A DNA stretch of 64,000 nucleotides from an uncultured Alphaproteobacteria bacterium (GTDB lineage: Bacteria; Pseudomonadota; Alphaproteobacteria; UBA8366; JADFVY01): positions 16,880-80,879 of the forward strand of contig CAMYKU010000023.1 of assembly GCA_947259105.1 (NCBI GenBank). Reading direction: 5' to 3'. This document shows positions 17,352 through 25,743 of the stretch, in pieces (within the stretch, counting starts at the first letter, position 1; the number at the start of each line of letters is the position of its first letter). A program made the translations under genes and the position numbers. The notes under the pieces are model-generated. The model had not been told where the DNA came from. It saw nothing but the letters and a program-made list of their open reading frames with translations, and searched no databases.

Positions 17352-18740
17352 TTAACGGGCGGCGGCCTTTTCGAGGAAGGTGAGGCTGTCCGGGTCGATT
17401 CGCACCAGGTCGGGCACAATCCTGACCATTTCCTTCGTGCCCGATTCGATGCGTTCGGGAAGACGGAACTCCCATGCGGTCCGCCCCTCCGGCGTGACTT
17501 CGACGGCACGGCCGTTATTGGATTCGACGATGAGAGTGTTGCCGTTGGCAAGTCGTTGCTGCGAGCCGTATACGCTGCTGAACAGAGGTTCCTCGGCGGT
17601 CCCGGCATAGGACCAGGCGATGGCGCCGGTCAGCGGATCGTATTCGATGACCCGCGTTGCCCCCTCGCGGCCCCGGTGACCCTGGTTGTCGAACAGGAGG
17701 ATCCGGCCATTGTCCAGCATTCGCGGTTCGTGTTGGCGGCGCCATATCCCGGTGTCGGCCCAGACGATCCGCTCCGCCTCGGGATCGAGCAGCGCGATCG
17801 TGTTCATCTCGCGCATCGAGATCAGGAGCTGGCCTTCTTCGGCGAACGGATACGCCGCCGCGGTCGCGCGGTCGACATACTGCACCGCGTTGGTGTGCAT
17901 GATGTCGCCGAGCAGATCCTGGTTGAGCGCTTCCAGCAGGGGCTCGTACTCGGAGTCGAGGAAGGCCCTGACGATCGAGATCGCCTTGCGCTTCTCGCCG
18001 TTCGCCGAAAGGATCGTCACCGTGTCGTCGATGAACGGCGGCGTGATGCCCGCCAGCCCCGGGTAGCCGCGTTCATTGATCGTCTGGGTCAGGACGTAGA
18101 TCACCCCGTCCGGTCCGATTGCTGTGTCGTGATGCGCGTTCTCCGACAGTTTCCACAGGACGTTCGAGTCCTTGTCGAGTTTTGCCAGCCCGAAGCCGTA
18201 GGGCGTGCGATACGGGCATTCGAAGAGAACGAGGAGATCGCCGTTCGGATAGAGATGCACGCGCCGCCAGTAAATCTTGTCGGCCCAGTAGGCAGGGTCC
18301 TCGTCGGCATAGCTCTTGACGTGCGGCGCGGTATCCCAGGCTTCGTCGAAGCGCAACCGCCATTCATGGACGACCTTGCCGTCCATATCCATCAGCGTTG
18401 CGCCCTGTACGCCGGTATTCACGAAGAGGTTCAGTCCCTGCCACGCCGCCGCCGGCTCGTGCCGGACGACCGGGTTGGCGGATTCCGGTCCCGGCAGGTG
18501 GGCCTCATGCCAGAACGGGTCGAGAACCTCGTCGTCGACTTTGCTCTTGTACAGGTACAGCGCGACCATCGCCGTGCGCTGCATGAACACTTCCACCGCC
18601 GGCCATTTCAGGTAGGTGGAAACGCCCCCGGCGACGAAGGCGAGAAAGGCGATCGCCATCAGGAAGACCGCGAGCTTGACGCCTTCGGCGATACGGTTCG
18701 GTTTAGCGGTCATCGCGGTCGCTACGGGTCCATCCGGCAT
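17352..18740 (-). CDS. Membrane-anchored arylsulfotransferase-like protein
   Basis: A 462-residue protein with one N-terminal membrane helix (LAVFLMAIAFLAFVAGGVST) and a large beta-propeller-like exported domain of the arylsulfotransferase (ASST) family. Visible family blocks: LFVNTGVQGATLMDMDGKVVH, HHDTAIGPDGVIYVL, MHTNAVQYV, RQHEPRMLDNGRILLFDNQGH and SVYGSQQRLANGNTLIVESN. Several His residues could be the sulfate acceptor, but I cannot fix which. ASST enzymes move sulfate between phenolic compounds; many homologs are uncharacterised. The start is uncertain: GTG at 18779, ATG at 18740 or ATG at 18713 are all in frame and none has a clear ribosome-binding site. Confidence 0.75.
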   Translation of the reverse strand: MPDGPVATAMTAKPNRIAEGVKLAVFLMAIAFLAFVAGGVSTYLKWPAVEVFMQRTAMVALYLYKSKVDDEVLDPFWHEAHLPGPESANPVVRHEPAAAWQGLNLFVNTGVQGATLMDMDGKVVHEWRLRFDEAWDTAPHVKSYADEDPAYWADKIYWRRVHLYPNGDLLVLFECPYRTPYGFGLAKLDKDSNVLWKLSENAHHDTAIGPDGVIYVLTQTINERGYPGLAGITPPFIDDTVTILSANGEKRKAISIVRAFLDSEYEPLLEALNQDLLGDIMHTNAVQYVDRATAAAYPFAEEGQLLISMREMNTIALLDPEAERIVWADTGIWRRQHEPRMLDNGRILLFDNQGHRGREGATRVIEYDPLTGAIAWSYAGTAEEPLFSSVYGSQQRLANGNTLIVESNNGRAVEVTPEGRTAWEFRLPERIESGTKEMVRIVPDLVRIDPDSLTFLEKAAAR

Positions 18741-18819
18741 TGGCTTTGGAAATCGGCGGGCAAGGCCGCTGTATGTCACGACGCTGGCACACCAGGATGA
18801 AGATTGGGTTAAACTTGGC

Positions 18820-19608
18820 CTAATCTGCCCCGACCCCCCAGTCGCGCGCCCAACCGAGGCCGGCCTGCGTGCCGGCCCGCGGGTGGTATTCGCAGGCTAC
18901 CCAGCCCTCGTAGCCCATCTCGTCGATCAGCGCGAAGAGCGGCCGGTAGTCCAGCTCGCCGGTGTCGGGCTCGTTGCGCTCCGGCACGCCGGCGATCTGG
19001 ATATGGCCGATGCGCGGGAAATTCCTTGCGAAACACCCGGCCGGATCGCCCTCGACGCGGGCGCAGTGATAGAAATCCATTTGCAGCGCCGTATTTTCCA
19101 TCCCGACCGCCGTGAGGATCCGCACCGCCTGGTCCTGCCGGGTCAGAAAATAGCCGGGAATGTCGATCGCGTTGATCGGCTCTATGGTGATCGTGATGCC
19201 GCAGGGCGCGGCGCCCTCGGCGGCCATTCGCAGGTTCTCGACGAACACGGCCTCGCATTCCGCGGGGTCGGCGTCTTCGGGCGGGATTCCGGCCATCACG
19301 TGCAGCCGCTTGCAGCCGACAAACAGGGCGTAGGTCATGGCTTCGGCCAAGTGCGCGTTGAACAGCGGCTCCCGGCCGGGTAAGGCCGCAACGCCCCGCT
19401 CACCAGCATCCCAGTCGCCCGGCGGCGTGTTGAACAGCACCGGTTCGATACCGGCCTCGAGCCAGGCGGCGCGGAAGTCAATCAAATCGCATTCATAGGG
19501 GAACAGCATCTCCGCGCCTTTGAATCCGGCGGCGGCTGCCGCGCCGATCCGCTCCAGAAGGGGCAGTTCGGTGAAGAGGAACGAAAGGTTGGCGGCGAGG
19601 CGGGGCAC
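18820..19608 (-). CDS. hyi: Hydroxypyruvate isomerase family protein
   Basis: A 262-residue TIM-barrel protein close in length to Escherichia coli Hyi. Family landmarks are LAANLSFLFTELPLLERI at the N-terminus, FNTPPGDWDAGERGVAA, ITIEPINAIDIPGYFL with the metal-binding Glu, LQMDFYHCAR with Asp and His, and GHIQIAGVPERNEPDTGELDY near the end. It would interconvert hydroxypyruvate and tartronate semialdehyde in the cytoplasm, the step after glyoxylate carboligase. It is the last gene of a four-gene minus-strand operon, 4 bases after the gamma-glutamyltransferase stop. Confidence 0.9.
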   Translation of the reverse strand: MPRLAANLSFLFTELPLLERIGAAAAAGFKGAEMLFPYECDLIDFRAAWLEAGIEPVLFNTPPGDWDAGERGVAALPGREPLFNAHLAEAMTYALFVGCKRLHVMAGIPPEDADPAECEAVFVENLRMAAEGAAPCGITITIEPINAIDIPGYFLTRQDQAVRILTAVGMENTALQMDFYHCARVEGDPAGCFARNFPRIGHIQIAGVPERNEPDTGELDYRPLFALIDEMGYEGWVACEYHPRAGTQAGLGWARDWGVGAD

Positions 19609-19612
19609 GCCG

Positions 19613-21430
19613 TCACCGTCCCACGGCGTAGCCCTGCATGCCGCGCGGATTGGCGGCGGCTTTCAGAAGGCCGTCTTCCTTCTTGGCGGCGGTGAGGCGG
19701 CCCTCCGACCAATCGAGGCCGACTTCGACCTCATGGCCCCGGCGGCGCAACTCGGTCACGACATCGGCGCTCCAGCGGCCTTCCATGACCACGACGCCGG
19801 GCCGTGAGGCCCGCGGATAGAAGGAACTGGGGAAATGCTCGGTATGGAAGGAGGGGATGTCGATCGCCTCCTGCAGGTTCAGCCCGTGATGCAGGTGGCG
19901 CAACAGCAAGATCAGCTGCCACTGGTCCTGCTGGTCCCCGCCTGGCGTGCCGAACGGCATCCAGGCCTCGCCGCCGCGCAGCACGAGCGAGGGGGTCAGA
20001 GTCGTGCGCGGGCGCTTGCCGGGCGCAAGACTCGCCGGCAACCCTTCCTCCAGCCAGAACATCTGCGCTCGCGAGCCGAGCGCGAATCCCAGCTCCGGGA
20101 TCAGCGGCGAGCTCTGCAGCCAGCCGCCGCTCGGCGTGGCCGAGACCATGTTGCCCCAGCGGTCGATGATGTCGAGGTGGCAGGTGTCGCCCGCCGTCGA
20201 GCCGTCGGGCCGGGTGTTCGGGTCGTCGTCGGTCCCGCCGTAGCGCGCCACCGTCGGCTCGCCCGCGCCGGCGGCCATCGGGGTCACGGTGCGGCCCTCG
20301 GTTATGAAATCGGCCAGTTTCGGCTGGCGTCCGCCGGGCGCGCCGGGGCTCAGTTCGTGGGAGGCGCGGTCGCCGATCAGGGCGCGGCGTTCGTCGGCGT
20401 AGGCCTTGCTCAGCAGATCGTCCACCGGCACGTCGACGAATTCCGGATCGCCGTACCAGGCCTCGCGGTCGGCATAGGACAGCTTCATGCATTCGACGAC
20501 GGTATGAACGAAGTCGGCGCCCAGCGGGTCCATTGCCGCCACATCCATGCCGGCCATCAGCGACAGGTTCTGCAACAGCGCCGGCCCCTGGCTCCACGGC
20601 CCGCATTTGCACACGCCGTAACCGTGGTAGTCGTATATCAGCGGGTTTTCGCAGGTGGCGCGCCATCCGGCCATGTCGGCACCGGTCAGCACACCCCTGT
20701 GGCGCCCGCCGCTGGCGTCCAGCACCGCGTTGTCGCGGCAGAAGCGGTCGATGACGTCCGCGATGAAGCCCTCGGCCCAGATGCGCCGTGCGGCTTCGAC
20801 CTGTTCGGTGCGGTCGGCGGATGTGGCCTTCGCCTCCTCGATCAGCCGCCGCCAGGTCGCTGCCAACGTCCGGTTGGCCAGCAGCGTGCCGGCCTTGGGC
20901 AGGTCGCCGCCGGGCAGCCATTGCGCGGCCGAGGTCGGCCATTCGGTCTCGAAGAGCTCCCTGACCGTCCCGACGGTCTCGATGATCCGCGGCACCAGGG
21001 GCACGCCATTCTCCGCGTAGCCGATCGCCGCCTCGAACACGTCCTCTAGGCGCATCGTGCCGTGGTCGCGCAGCATCAGCATCCAGGCATCGAATACGCC
21101 GGGAATGCAGGTCGCCAGCAGGCCGGTACCCGGCACGATCTCCAGGCCCAGCCCGCGGTAATGTTCGATCGTCGCGCCGGCGGGCGCCGGCCCTTGGCCG
21201 CAGATCACCTTCGTCTCGCCGGTCTTCGCTTCGTGCAGGATCAGCGGCATGTCGCCGGCCGGCCCGTTCAGATGCGGCTCCGCCACCTGCAACACCATGC
21301 CGGTGGCGACGGCGGCGTCGAAGGCATTGCCGCCGCGCTCCAGGATGCCCATGCCGGTTGCCGAGGCCAGCCAGTGGGTCGATGCGACGACACCGAAGGT
21401 GCCGAGAATTTCAGGGCGGGTGGTGAACAT
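19613..21430 (-). CDS. Gamma-glutamyltransferase family protein
   Basis: A 605-residue Ntn-hydrolase of the gamma-glutamyltranspeptidase family. The large-subunit part shows GVVASTHWLASATGMGILERGG, FDAAVATGMVLQVAEPH and GPAGDMPLI; the small-subunit part starts at the autoprocessing Thr in AGDTCHLDIIDRWGNMVSA, and includes SSPLIPELGFALGSR, PRTTLTPSLVLR and FGTPGGDQQDQWQ. No signal peptide is visible, so it appears cytoplasmic, which is usual for the group of proteins related to acylase-type GGT homologs. It sits in the operon between the ThDP enzyme and hyi. The true substrate could be a gamma-glutamyl compound or another amide. Confidence 0.9.
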   Translation of the reverse strand: MFTTRPEILGTFGVVASTHWLASATGMGILERGGNAFDAAVATGMVLQVAEPHLNGPAGDMPLILHEAKTGETKVICGQGPAPAGATIEHYRGLGLEIVPGTGLLATCIPGVFDAWMLMLRDHGTMRLEDVFEAAIGYAENGVPLVPRIIETVGTVRELFETEWPTSAAQWLPGGDLPKAGTLLANRTLAATWRRLIEEAKATSADRTEQVEAARRIWAEGFIADVIDRFCRDNAVLDASGGRHRGVLTGADMAGWRATCENPLIYDYHGYGVCKCGPWSQGPALLQNLSLMAGMDVAAMDPLGADFVHTVVECMKLSYADREAWYGDPEFVDVPVDDLLSKAYADERRALIGDRASHELSPGAPGGRQPKLADFITEGRTVTPMAAGAGEPTVARYGGTDDDPNTRPDGSTAGDTCHLDIIDRWGNMVSATPSGGWLQSSPLIPELGFALGSRAQMFWLEEGLPASLAPGKRPRTTLTPSLVLRGGEAWMPFGTPGGDQQDQWQLILLLRHLHHGLNLQEAIDIPSFHTEHFPSSFYPRASRPGVVVMEGRWSADVVTELRRRGHEVEVGLDWSEGRLTAAKKEDGLLKAAANPRGMQGYAVGR

Positions 21431-21468
21431 GTGCGGACGTCCTGTTTTTGGTGGTGCACCCGCGCAAT

Positions 21469-23121
21469 CTATATCAGGCAGATTTTCTCGGATAGCTCGT
21501 CGATCAGGACGCGCTTGTTTTCCGAATAATCGACCGGCGCCTCGACGAGGTGAACGCCGCCCTCGGCGAAACATCGCTCGAGCAGCGGCGCGAAGTCCTC
21601 GGTCCTTTCGACCCGGCAACCCTTCGCGCCGTAACTTTGCGCGTAGGTCACGAAATCGGGATTGCCGAACTCCAGGCCCCAATCGGGGAATTCGCCGACC
21701 GCCTGCTTCCACCGGATCATGCCGTAGGAATTGTCGCACAGGACCAGCACCACGAGATCGAGCTTCAGGCGGACCGCGGTCTCCATCTCCTGGCTGTTCA
21801 TCATGAAGCCGCCGTCGCCGCAGATCGCCATCACCCGCCGGCCGGGATTGAGCATGCTGGCCATCATCGCCGACGGCAGGCCGGCGCCCATGGTGGCCAG
21901 CGCGTTGTCCAGCAGCACCGTGTTCGGCTGCGTGCACCGGTAGTTCCGGGCGAACCAGATCTTGTACATGCCGTTGTCGAGCGCGATGATTCCGTCGTCC
22001 GGCATGACCTTGCGGACATCGGCCACCAGCCGCTGGGGGACCGGCGGGAAGCGGGGGTCGTCGGCGCCCTCCGCCATATGTTCGCGGACCAGCGCGCCGA
22101 CCCGCATGAAGTAATCGAAATCATGGCCGGGCACGGGATCGAGCATGTCGGTCAGCCGGACGAAGGTCGACGCCACGTCGCCGATCAGTTCGAGCTGCGG
22201 GAAATAGACCTCGTCGACCGCCGCGGTGTTGAAGTTGACGTGGATCACCTGCGTGCCGCCCGGCTCCATCAGAAACGGCGGCTTCTCGACGACATCGTGT
22301 CCGGCATTGATGATCAGGTCGGCGCGGGCGATGGCGCAATGCAGATAATCGCCGTCGGACAGCGCGGCGGTGCCCATGTAAAGCCGGTCATGCCCGCCGA
22401 TCGCGCCCTTGCCCATCTGGGTATTGAAGAACGGGATGCCGGTTTTTTCGATGAAACCGGAGAGCGCCTCGATGACGGTCTTCCGGTTGGCGCCGGCGCC
22501 GACCAGCAGCAGCGGATGCTTCGCGGCGCGGATCATGGTGGCCGCCTCCTCCAGGGCGACGACGCCGCAATCGGGCCGGCGCGGCCGTCTGACCGCGAAC
22601 AGGCGATCGGAATCGGCGCGCTCCGCCGCAATGTCCTCCGGCAATTCCAGATGAACCGCACCCGGCCGCTCCTCCTCGGCCAGCCGAAATGCCTCGCGGA
22701 TCACGGCCGGGATCGTATTGGCGTTGACGATCTGATGCGCGAATTTGGTGATCGGCTCCATCATGCCGACGATGTCCACGATCTGAAAGCGCCCCTGCTT
22801 GCTCTTCTTGATCGGCTTCTGGCCGGTGATCATCACCATTGGCATGGCGCCGAGCTGCGCGTAGGCCGCCGGGGTTACGAAATTGGTCGCGCCGGGGCCG
22901 AGGGTCGCGAGGCAGACGCCGGGCTTGCCGGTCAGGCGGCCATAGGTCGCGGCCATGAAGCCCGCCCCTTGCTCGTGGCGGGTGAGGATCAGCTTGATCG
23001 TCGACGTGCGCAGGGAGTCCAGGAAATCCAGATTCTCTTCGCCGGGAACGCCGAAGATGTATTCGACGCCCTCGTTTTCGAGCGCCTTGACGAACAGATC
23101 CGATGCCTTGATCTCTGCCAC
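21469..23121 (-). CDS. ThDP-dependent acetolactate synthase-type large subunit
   Basis: A 550-residue ThDP enzyme. The N-terminal Pyr domain has GVPGEENLDFLDSL and the catalytic Glu in LTRHEQGAGFMAATYG; the C-terminal domain has the ThDP-Mg motif GDGGFMMNSQEMETAVRL...DNSYGMI. The catalytic Glu follows the acetolactate synthase pattern RHEQGA; glyoxylate carboligase has Val at this place (RHVEGA), so despite the neighbouring hyi I do not call it gcl. No regulatory subunit gene is near, which fits a catabolic or orphan-type enzyme (AlsS/IlvG-like). It follows the glutamate-synthase-like gene by 27 bases, a pairing seen in other proteobacteria. Confidence 0.87.
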   Translation of the reverse strand: MAEIKASDLFVKALENEGVEYIFGVPGEENLDFLDSLRTSTIKLILTRHEQGAGFMAATYGRLTGKPGVCLATLGPGATNFVTPAAYAQLGAMPMVMITGQKPIKKSKQGRFQIVDIVGMMEPITKFAHQIVNANTIPAVIREAFRLAEEERPGAVHLELPEDIAAERADSDRLFAVRRPRRPDCGVVALEEAATMIRAAKHPLLLVGAGANRKTVIEALSGFIEKTGIPFFNTQMGKGAIGGHDRLYMGTAALSDGDYLHCAIARADLIINAGHDVVEKPPFLMEPGGTQVIHVNFNTAAVDEVYFPQLELIGDVASTFVRLTDMLDPVPGHDFDYFMRVGALVREHMAEGADDPRFPPVPQRLVADVRKVMPDDGIIALDNGMYKIWFARNYRCTQPNTVLLDNALATMGAGLPSAMMASMLNPGRRVMAICGDGGFMMNSQEMETAVRLKLDLVVLVLCDNSYGMIRWKQAVGEFPDWGLEFGNPDFVTYAQSYGAKGCRVERTEDFAPLLERCFAEGGVHLVEAPVDYSENKRVLIDELSEKICLI

Positions 23122-23148
23122 TGGCCATGGCCTCCTGTGAATAAGGGT

Positions 23149-24684
23149 TCAGGATAGTGCCGGTTCGGACGCCAGCGCGCGATATTGCGGCAGCACCTCG
23201 ACCGGCGGATACAGCACGTCCAGCGGCGTCGAGCGCGCACCTTCCTGGATGATGCGGCAATGGTACCGCCGCAGGCTCCTCGGGTCCGGCACGCCGCAGG
23301 AATGGGCGATCAATCCGGTGCCGTAGCGGATTTTCTCGACGAAATTGCGGACCCGAACGGATTTTTCCTCGGGATCCAGCCCTTTTTGCAGATGGCGATC
23401 ATGGGTCGTAATGCCGGTCGGGCAGGTGTTCCTGTTGCATTTGAGGGCCTGGATGCAGCCCAGCGCAAACATGAAGCCGCGCGCGGAGTTCACGAAATCG
23501 GCGCCGGCGCAATAGGCCCAGGCCACTTCCGCCGGTGTTACCAGCTTGCCCGAGGCGATCACCCGGATGCGGTCGCGCAAGCCGTACCTGGTCAGGATAT
23601 CGACGACGATCGGCAGCGACTCCTTCACCGGCAGGCCGACATTGTCCATCAGCGGCATCGGCGCCGCGCCGGTGCCGCCGTCGCCGCTGTCGACGGTGAT
23701 GAAATCGGGCGCGCTTTCGATGCCGGCCGCCTGGATCGCCTCGCACAGCTTCTCCAGCCAGCCATAACCGCCGATGACCGCCTTGAAGCCGGTCGGCTTG
23801 CCGGAGACCTCGCGCACATGGCCGATGAATTTCAGCAGTTCCGGTATGTTGTCGATCTCCGGATGGCGGTTCGGTGAAATCGAATCCTTGCCGGCCTCGA
23901 TGCCGCGAATCCCGGCGATCTCCGGCGTCACCTTGGCGCCCGGCAGAATTCCGCCCTTGCCCGGCTTGGCACCCTGGCTGAGCTTGACTTCGATCATCCG
24001 GACCTGTTCGTGTGCGGCGACCTCGCGCAGGCGCTCGTCGCTCAACCCGCCATCCTCGCCGCGCACCCCGTATTTGGCGGTGCCGATCTGGAAGACGATG
24101 TCGCAGCCGCCTTCCAGATGATAGGGCGACAGGCCGCCTTCGCCGGTGTTCAGCCAGCATCCGGCCATCTTCGCGCCCCTCGACAGGGCCAGCACGGCGG
24201 GCCTCGAGATGGCGCCGAAGCTCATGGCGGAAATGTTGATGATCGAGGTCGCCTCGTAGGGCGTGCGGCAGGACGGGCCGATGACCAGCGGCGGGGCCGC
24301 CAGCGCGTCCTCCTCCAGCGTCGGGAACGGGCAGTTGACGAAGATCGCCGTCCCCGGCACGGTCAGGTTCCGCGTCGAACCGAAGGCGATGGTATTGTCC
24401 GCCCCTTGCGAGGATTTGTAGACCCAATCGCGCTCGGCCCGGTTGAACGGCATTTCCTCGCGGTCCATGGCAAAGAAATACTGCCGGAAGAATTCGCCCA
24501 GCGTGCTGAACAAATCGCGGAAGCGGCCGATGACCGGATAGTTCCGCCGCACCGCGTCCCGGGTCTGCATCACGTCGGCAACGAAGAAGAAGATCAGGAC
24601 CAGGACGACAACGCCGATCGCAAACACGAACAGGCTGGCCAGGAAATTCACGGCCGATTGCATGACGCTGGAATAGAACTCCAT
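23149..24684 (-). CDS. FMN-binding glutamate synthase family protein, membrane anchored
   Basis: A 511-residue protein consisting of an N-terminal membrane helix (residues about 15-38) and the FMN-binding alpha-subunit domain of glutamate synthase. Landmarks are ISAMSFGAISRPAVLALSRGA, LNTGEGGLSPYHLEGG, VKLSQGAKPGKGG, ITVDSGDGGTGAAP and a Cys motif CIQALKCNRNTCPTG that would hold a 3Fe-4S cluster. The amidotransferase domain of classic GltB is missing, so it is a GltB-like stand-alone enzyme of unknown donor and acceptor. It is the first gene of the four-gene minus-strand operon that ends with hyi. Confidence 0.88.
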   Translation of the reverse strand: MEFYSSVMQSAVNFLASLFVFAIGVVVLVLIFFFVADVMQTRDAVRRNYPVIGRFRDLFSTLGEFFRQYFFAMDREEMPFNRAERDWVYKSSQGADNTIAFGSTRNLTVPGTAIFVNCPFPTLEEDALAAPPLVIGPSCRTPYEATSIINISAMSFGAISRPAVLALSRGAKMAGCWLNTGEGGLSPYHLEGGCDIVFQIGTAKYGVRGEDGGLSDERLREVAAHEQVRMIEVKLSQGAKPGKGGILPGAKVTPEIAGIRGIEAGKDSISPNRHPEIDNIPELLKFIGHVREVSGKPTGFKAVIGGYGWLEKLCEAIQAAGIESAPDFITVDSGDGGTGAAPMPLMDNVGLPVKESLPIVVDILTRYGLRDRIRVIASGKLVTPAEVAWAYCAGADFVNSARGFMFALGCIQALKCNRNTCPTGITTHDRHLQKGLDPEEKSVRVRNFVEKIRYGTGLIAHSCGVPDPRSLRRYHCRIIQEGARSTPLDVLYPPVEVLPQYRALASEPALS

Positions 24685-24833
24685 GGACTCATGCCTCTCC
24701 GGTCAAAGACGAACGATAGCGGGATGTCGCCCCAAACTTGCGGCGATTCCTGGCTGGGTAATTCGACGCGCTTTCGTGCGGGCCGGGCGCGATGTTAGTG
24801 GACCAGCGGCGGTGCGGGAAGCCGGCCCACCGT

Positions 24834-25604
24834 TCAAATCTCCGTGTGGAGCTCCGGGGCCTGCGCGCGATGTGGTTTGCGGGCCGCGTGAAGTGCGACG
24901 ATGCCAAAGGTCATGTTTTCGAACGAAACGTCCTCGAAGCCGTGCGACCTGAGCTCATCGGCGAACAGCTTTTGCGAGGGAAAATCGTGGATGCCTCGAA
25001 GCAGATAGTCGTAGGTACTGTTGTCGCCGTCGGCCGCCAGCCAGCCGATCGCCGGCAGGCACCAGTCCATGTATGTGAGATACGCCGCATGGACATATCT
25101 GTTGGGGATACGGGCCGCCTCCAGACAATAGAACATCCCGCCCGGCTTGAGGACGCGCATGGCCTCGTGCAGGACGCGCGAACGGTCACAGATCTTCATT
25201 GCGAACGAGATCGAATACAGGTCGACCGAATCGGATTCGATCTCGTTCAGCGCGTGGGCGTCCAGTTGTGCGTATTCCAGGTACCGGTCGCCGCTGCCCA
25301 GCTTTTTCCTGGCAATGGAAAGCATTTCCGGGCACAGGTCGGTTACCAGAAGCCGATTTGGTCGGGCCCGATCCGGCCGGGTGCGCAGAATGCGCTGCAG
25401 GCGCCGGGGGATGTCTCCGGTGCCGGAGGCGACATCCAGTATCAGGCTGGCCTGCTCATCGGCGATCCGGTTCGCCATGCGCGATTTCCAGATGCGATGG
25501 ATGAAGAAGCTGAAAATGTCGCACAGCCGGTCGTACCGCCCTGCCACCCTGGCGAATACGTCATCGGTTTCCGAACTGAAGTCGGCGGCGTTTGATGTTG
25601 CCAT
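24834..25604 (-). CDS. UbiE-like class I SAM methyltransferase
   Basis: A 256-residue cytoplasmic methyltransferase. The SAM-binding motif I is LILDVASGTGDIPRRLQ, motif II region LLVTDLCPEML, and later DLYSISFAMKICDRSRVLHEAMRVLKPGGMFYCLEA, which resembles the UbiE/MenG pattern of aligned C-methyltransferases. It is longer than a typical UbiE in the middle and lacks the exact UbiE end, so the quinone role is only a suggestion. I start at the ATG at 25602-25604; a codon eight residues earlier is also possible. It is divergent from the PaaK-like gene and they could share regulation. Confidence 0.75.
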   Translation of the reverse strand: MATSNAADFSSETDDVFARVAGRYDRLCDIFSFFIHRIWKSRMANRIADEQASLILDVASGTGDIPRRLQRILRTRPDRARPNRLLVTDLCPEMLSIARKKLGSGDRYLEYAQLDAHALNEIESDSVDLYSISFAMKICDRSRVLHEAMRVLKPGGMFYCLEAARIPNRYVHAAYLTYMDWCLPAIGWLAADGDNSTYDYLLRGIHDFPSQKLFADELRSHGFEDVSFENMTFGIVALHAARKPHRAQAPELHTEI

Positions 25605-25743
25605 GGAGATCCGCGCGGATTCGGACAAGGGCGTTTGCGGACGTCAGCATATCGGCCGGTCGACGATGTGCAAGCGCCCTGTTGCGCCGGATTCCGTGCT
25701 GCGGATACAGTCGGATGACGGATCGATCATACGGAACGCCGGA

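Noticed and set aside
21469..23121. Glyoxylate carboligase because hyi is in the operon
   Set aside because: The catalytic position is Glu in RHEQGA as in acetolactate synthase; glyoxylate carboligase has Val there.
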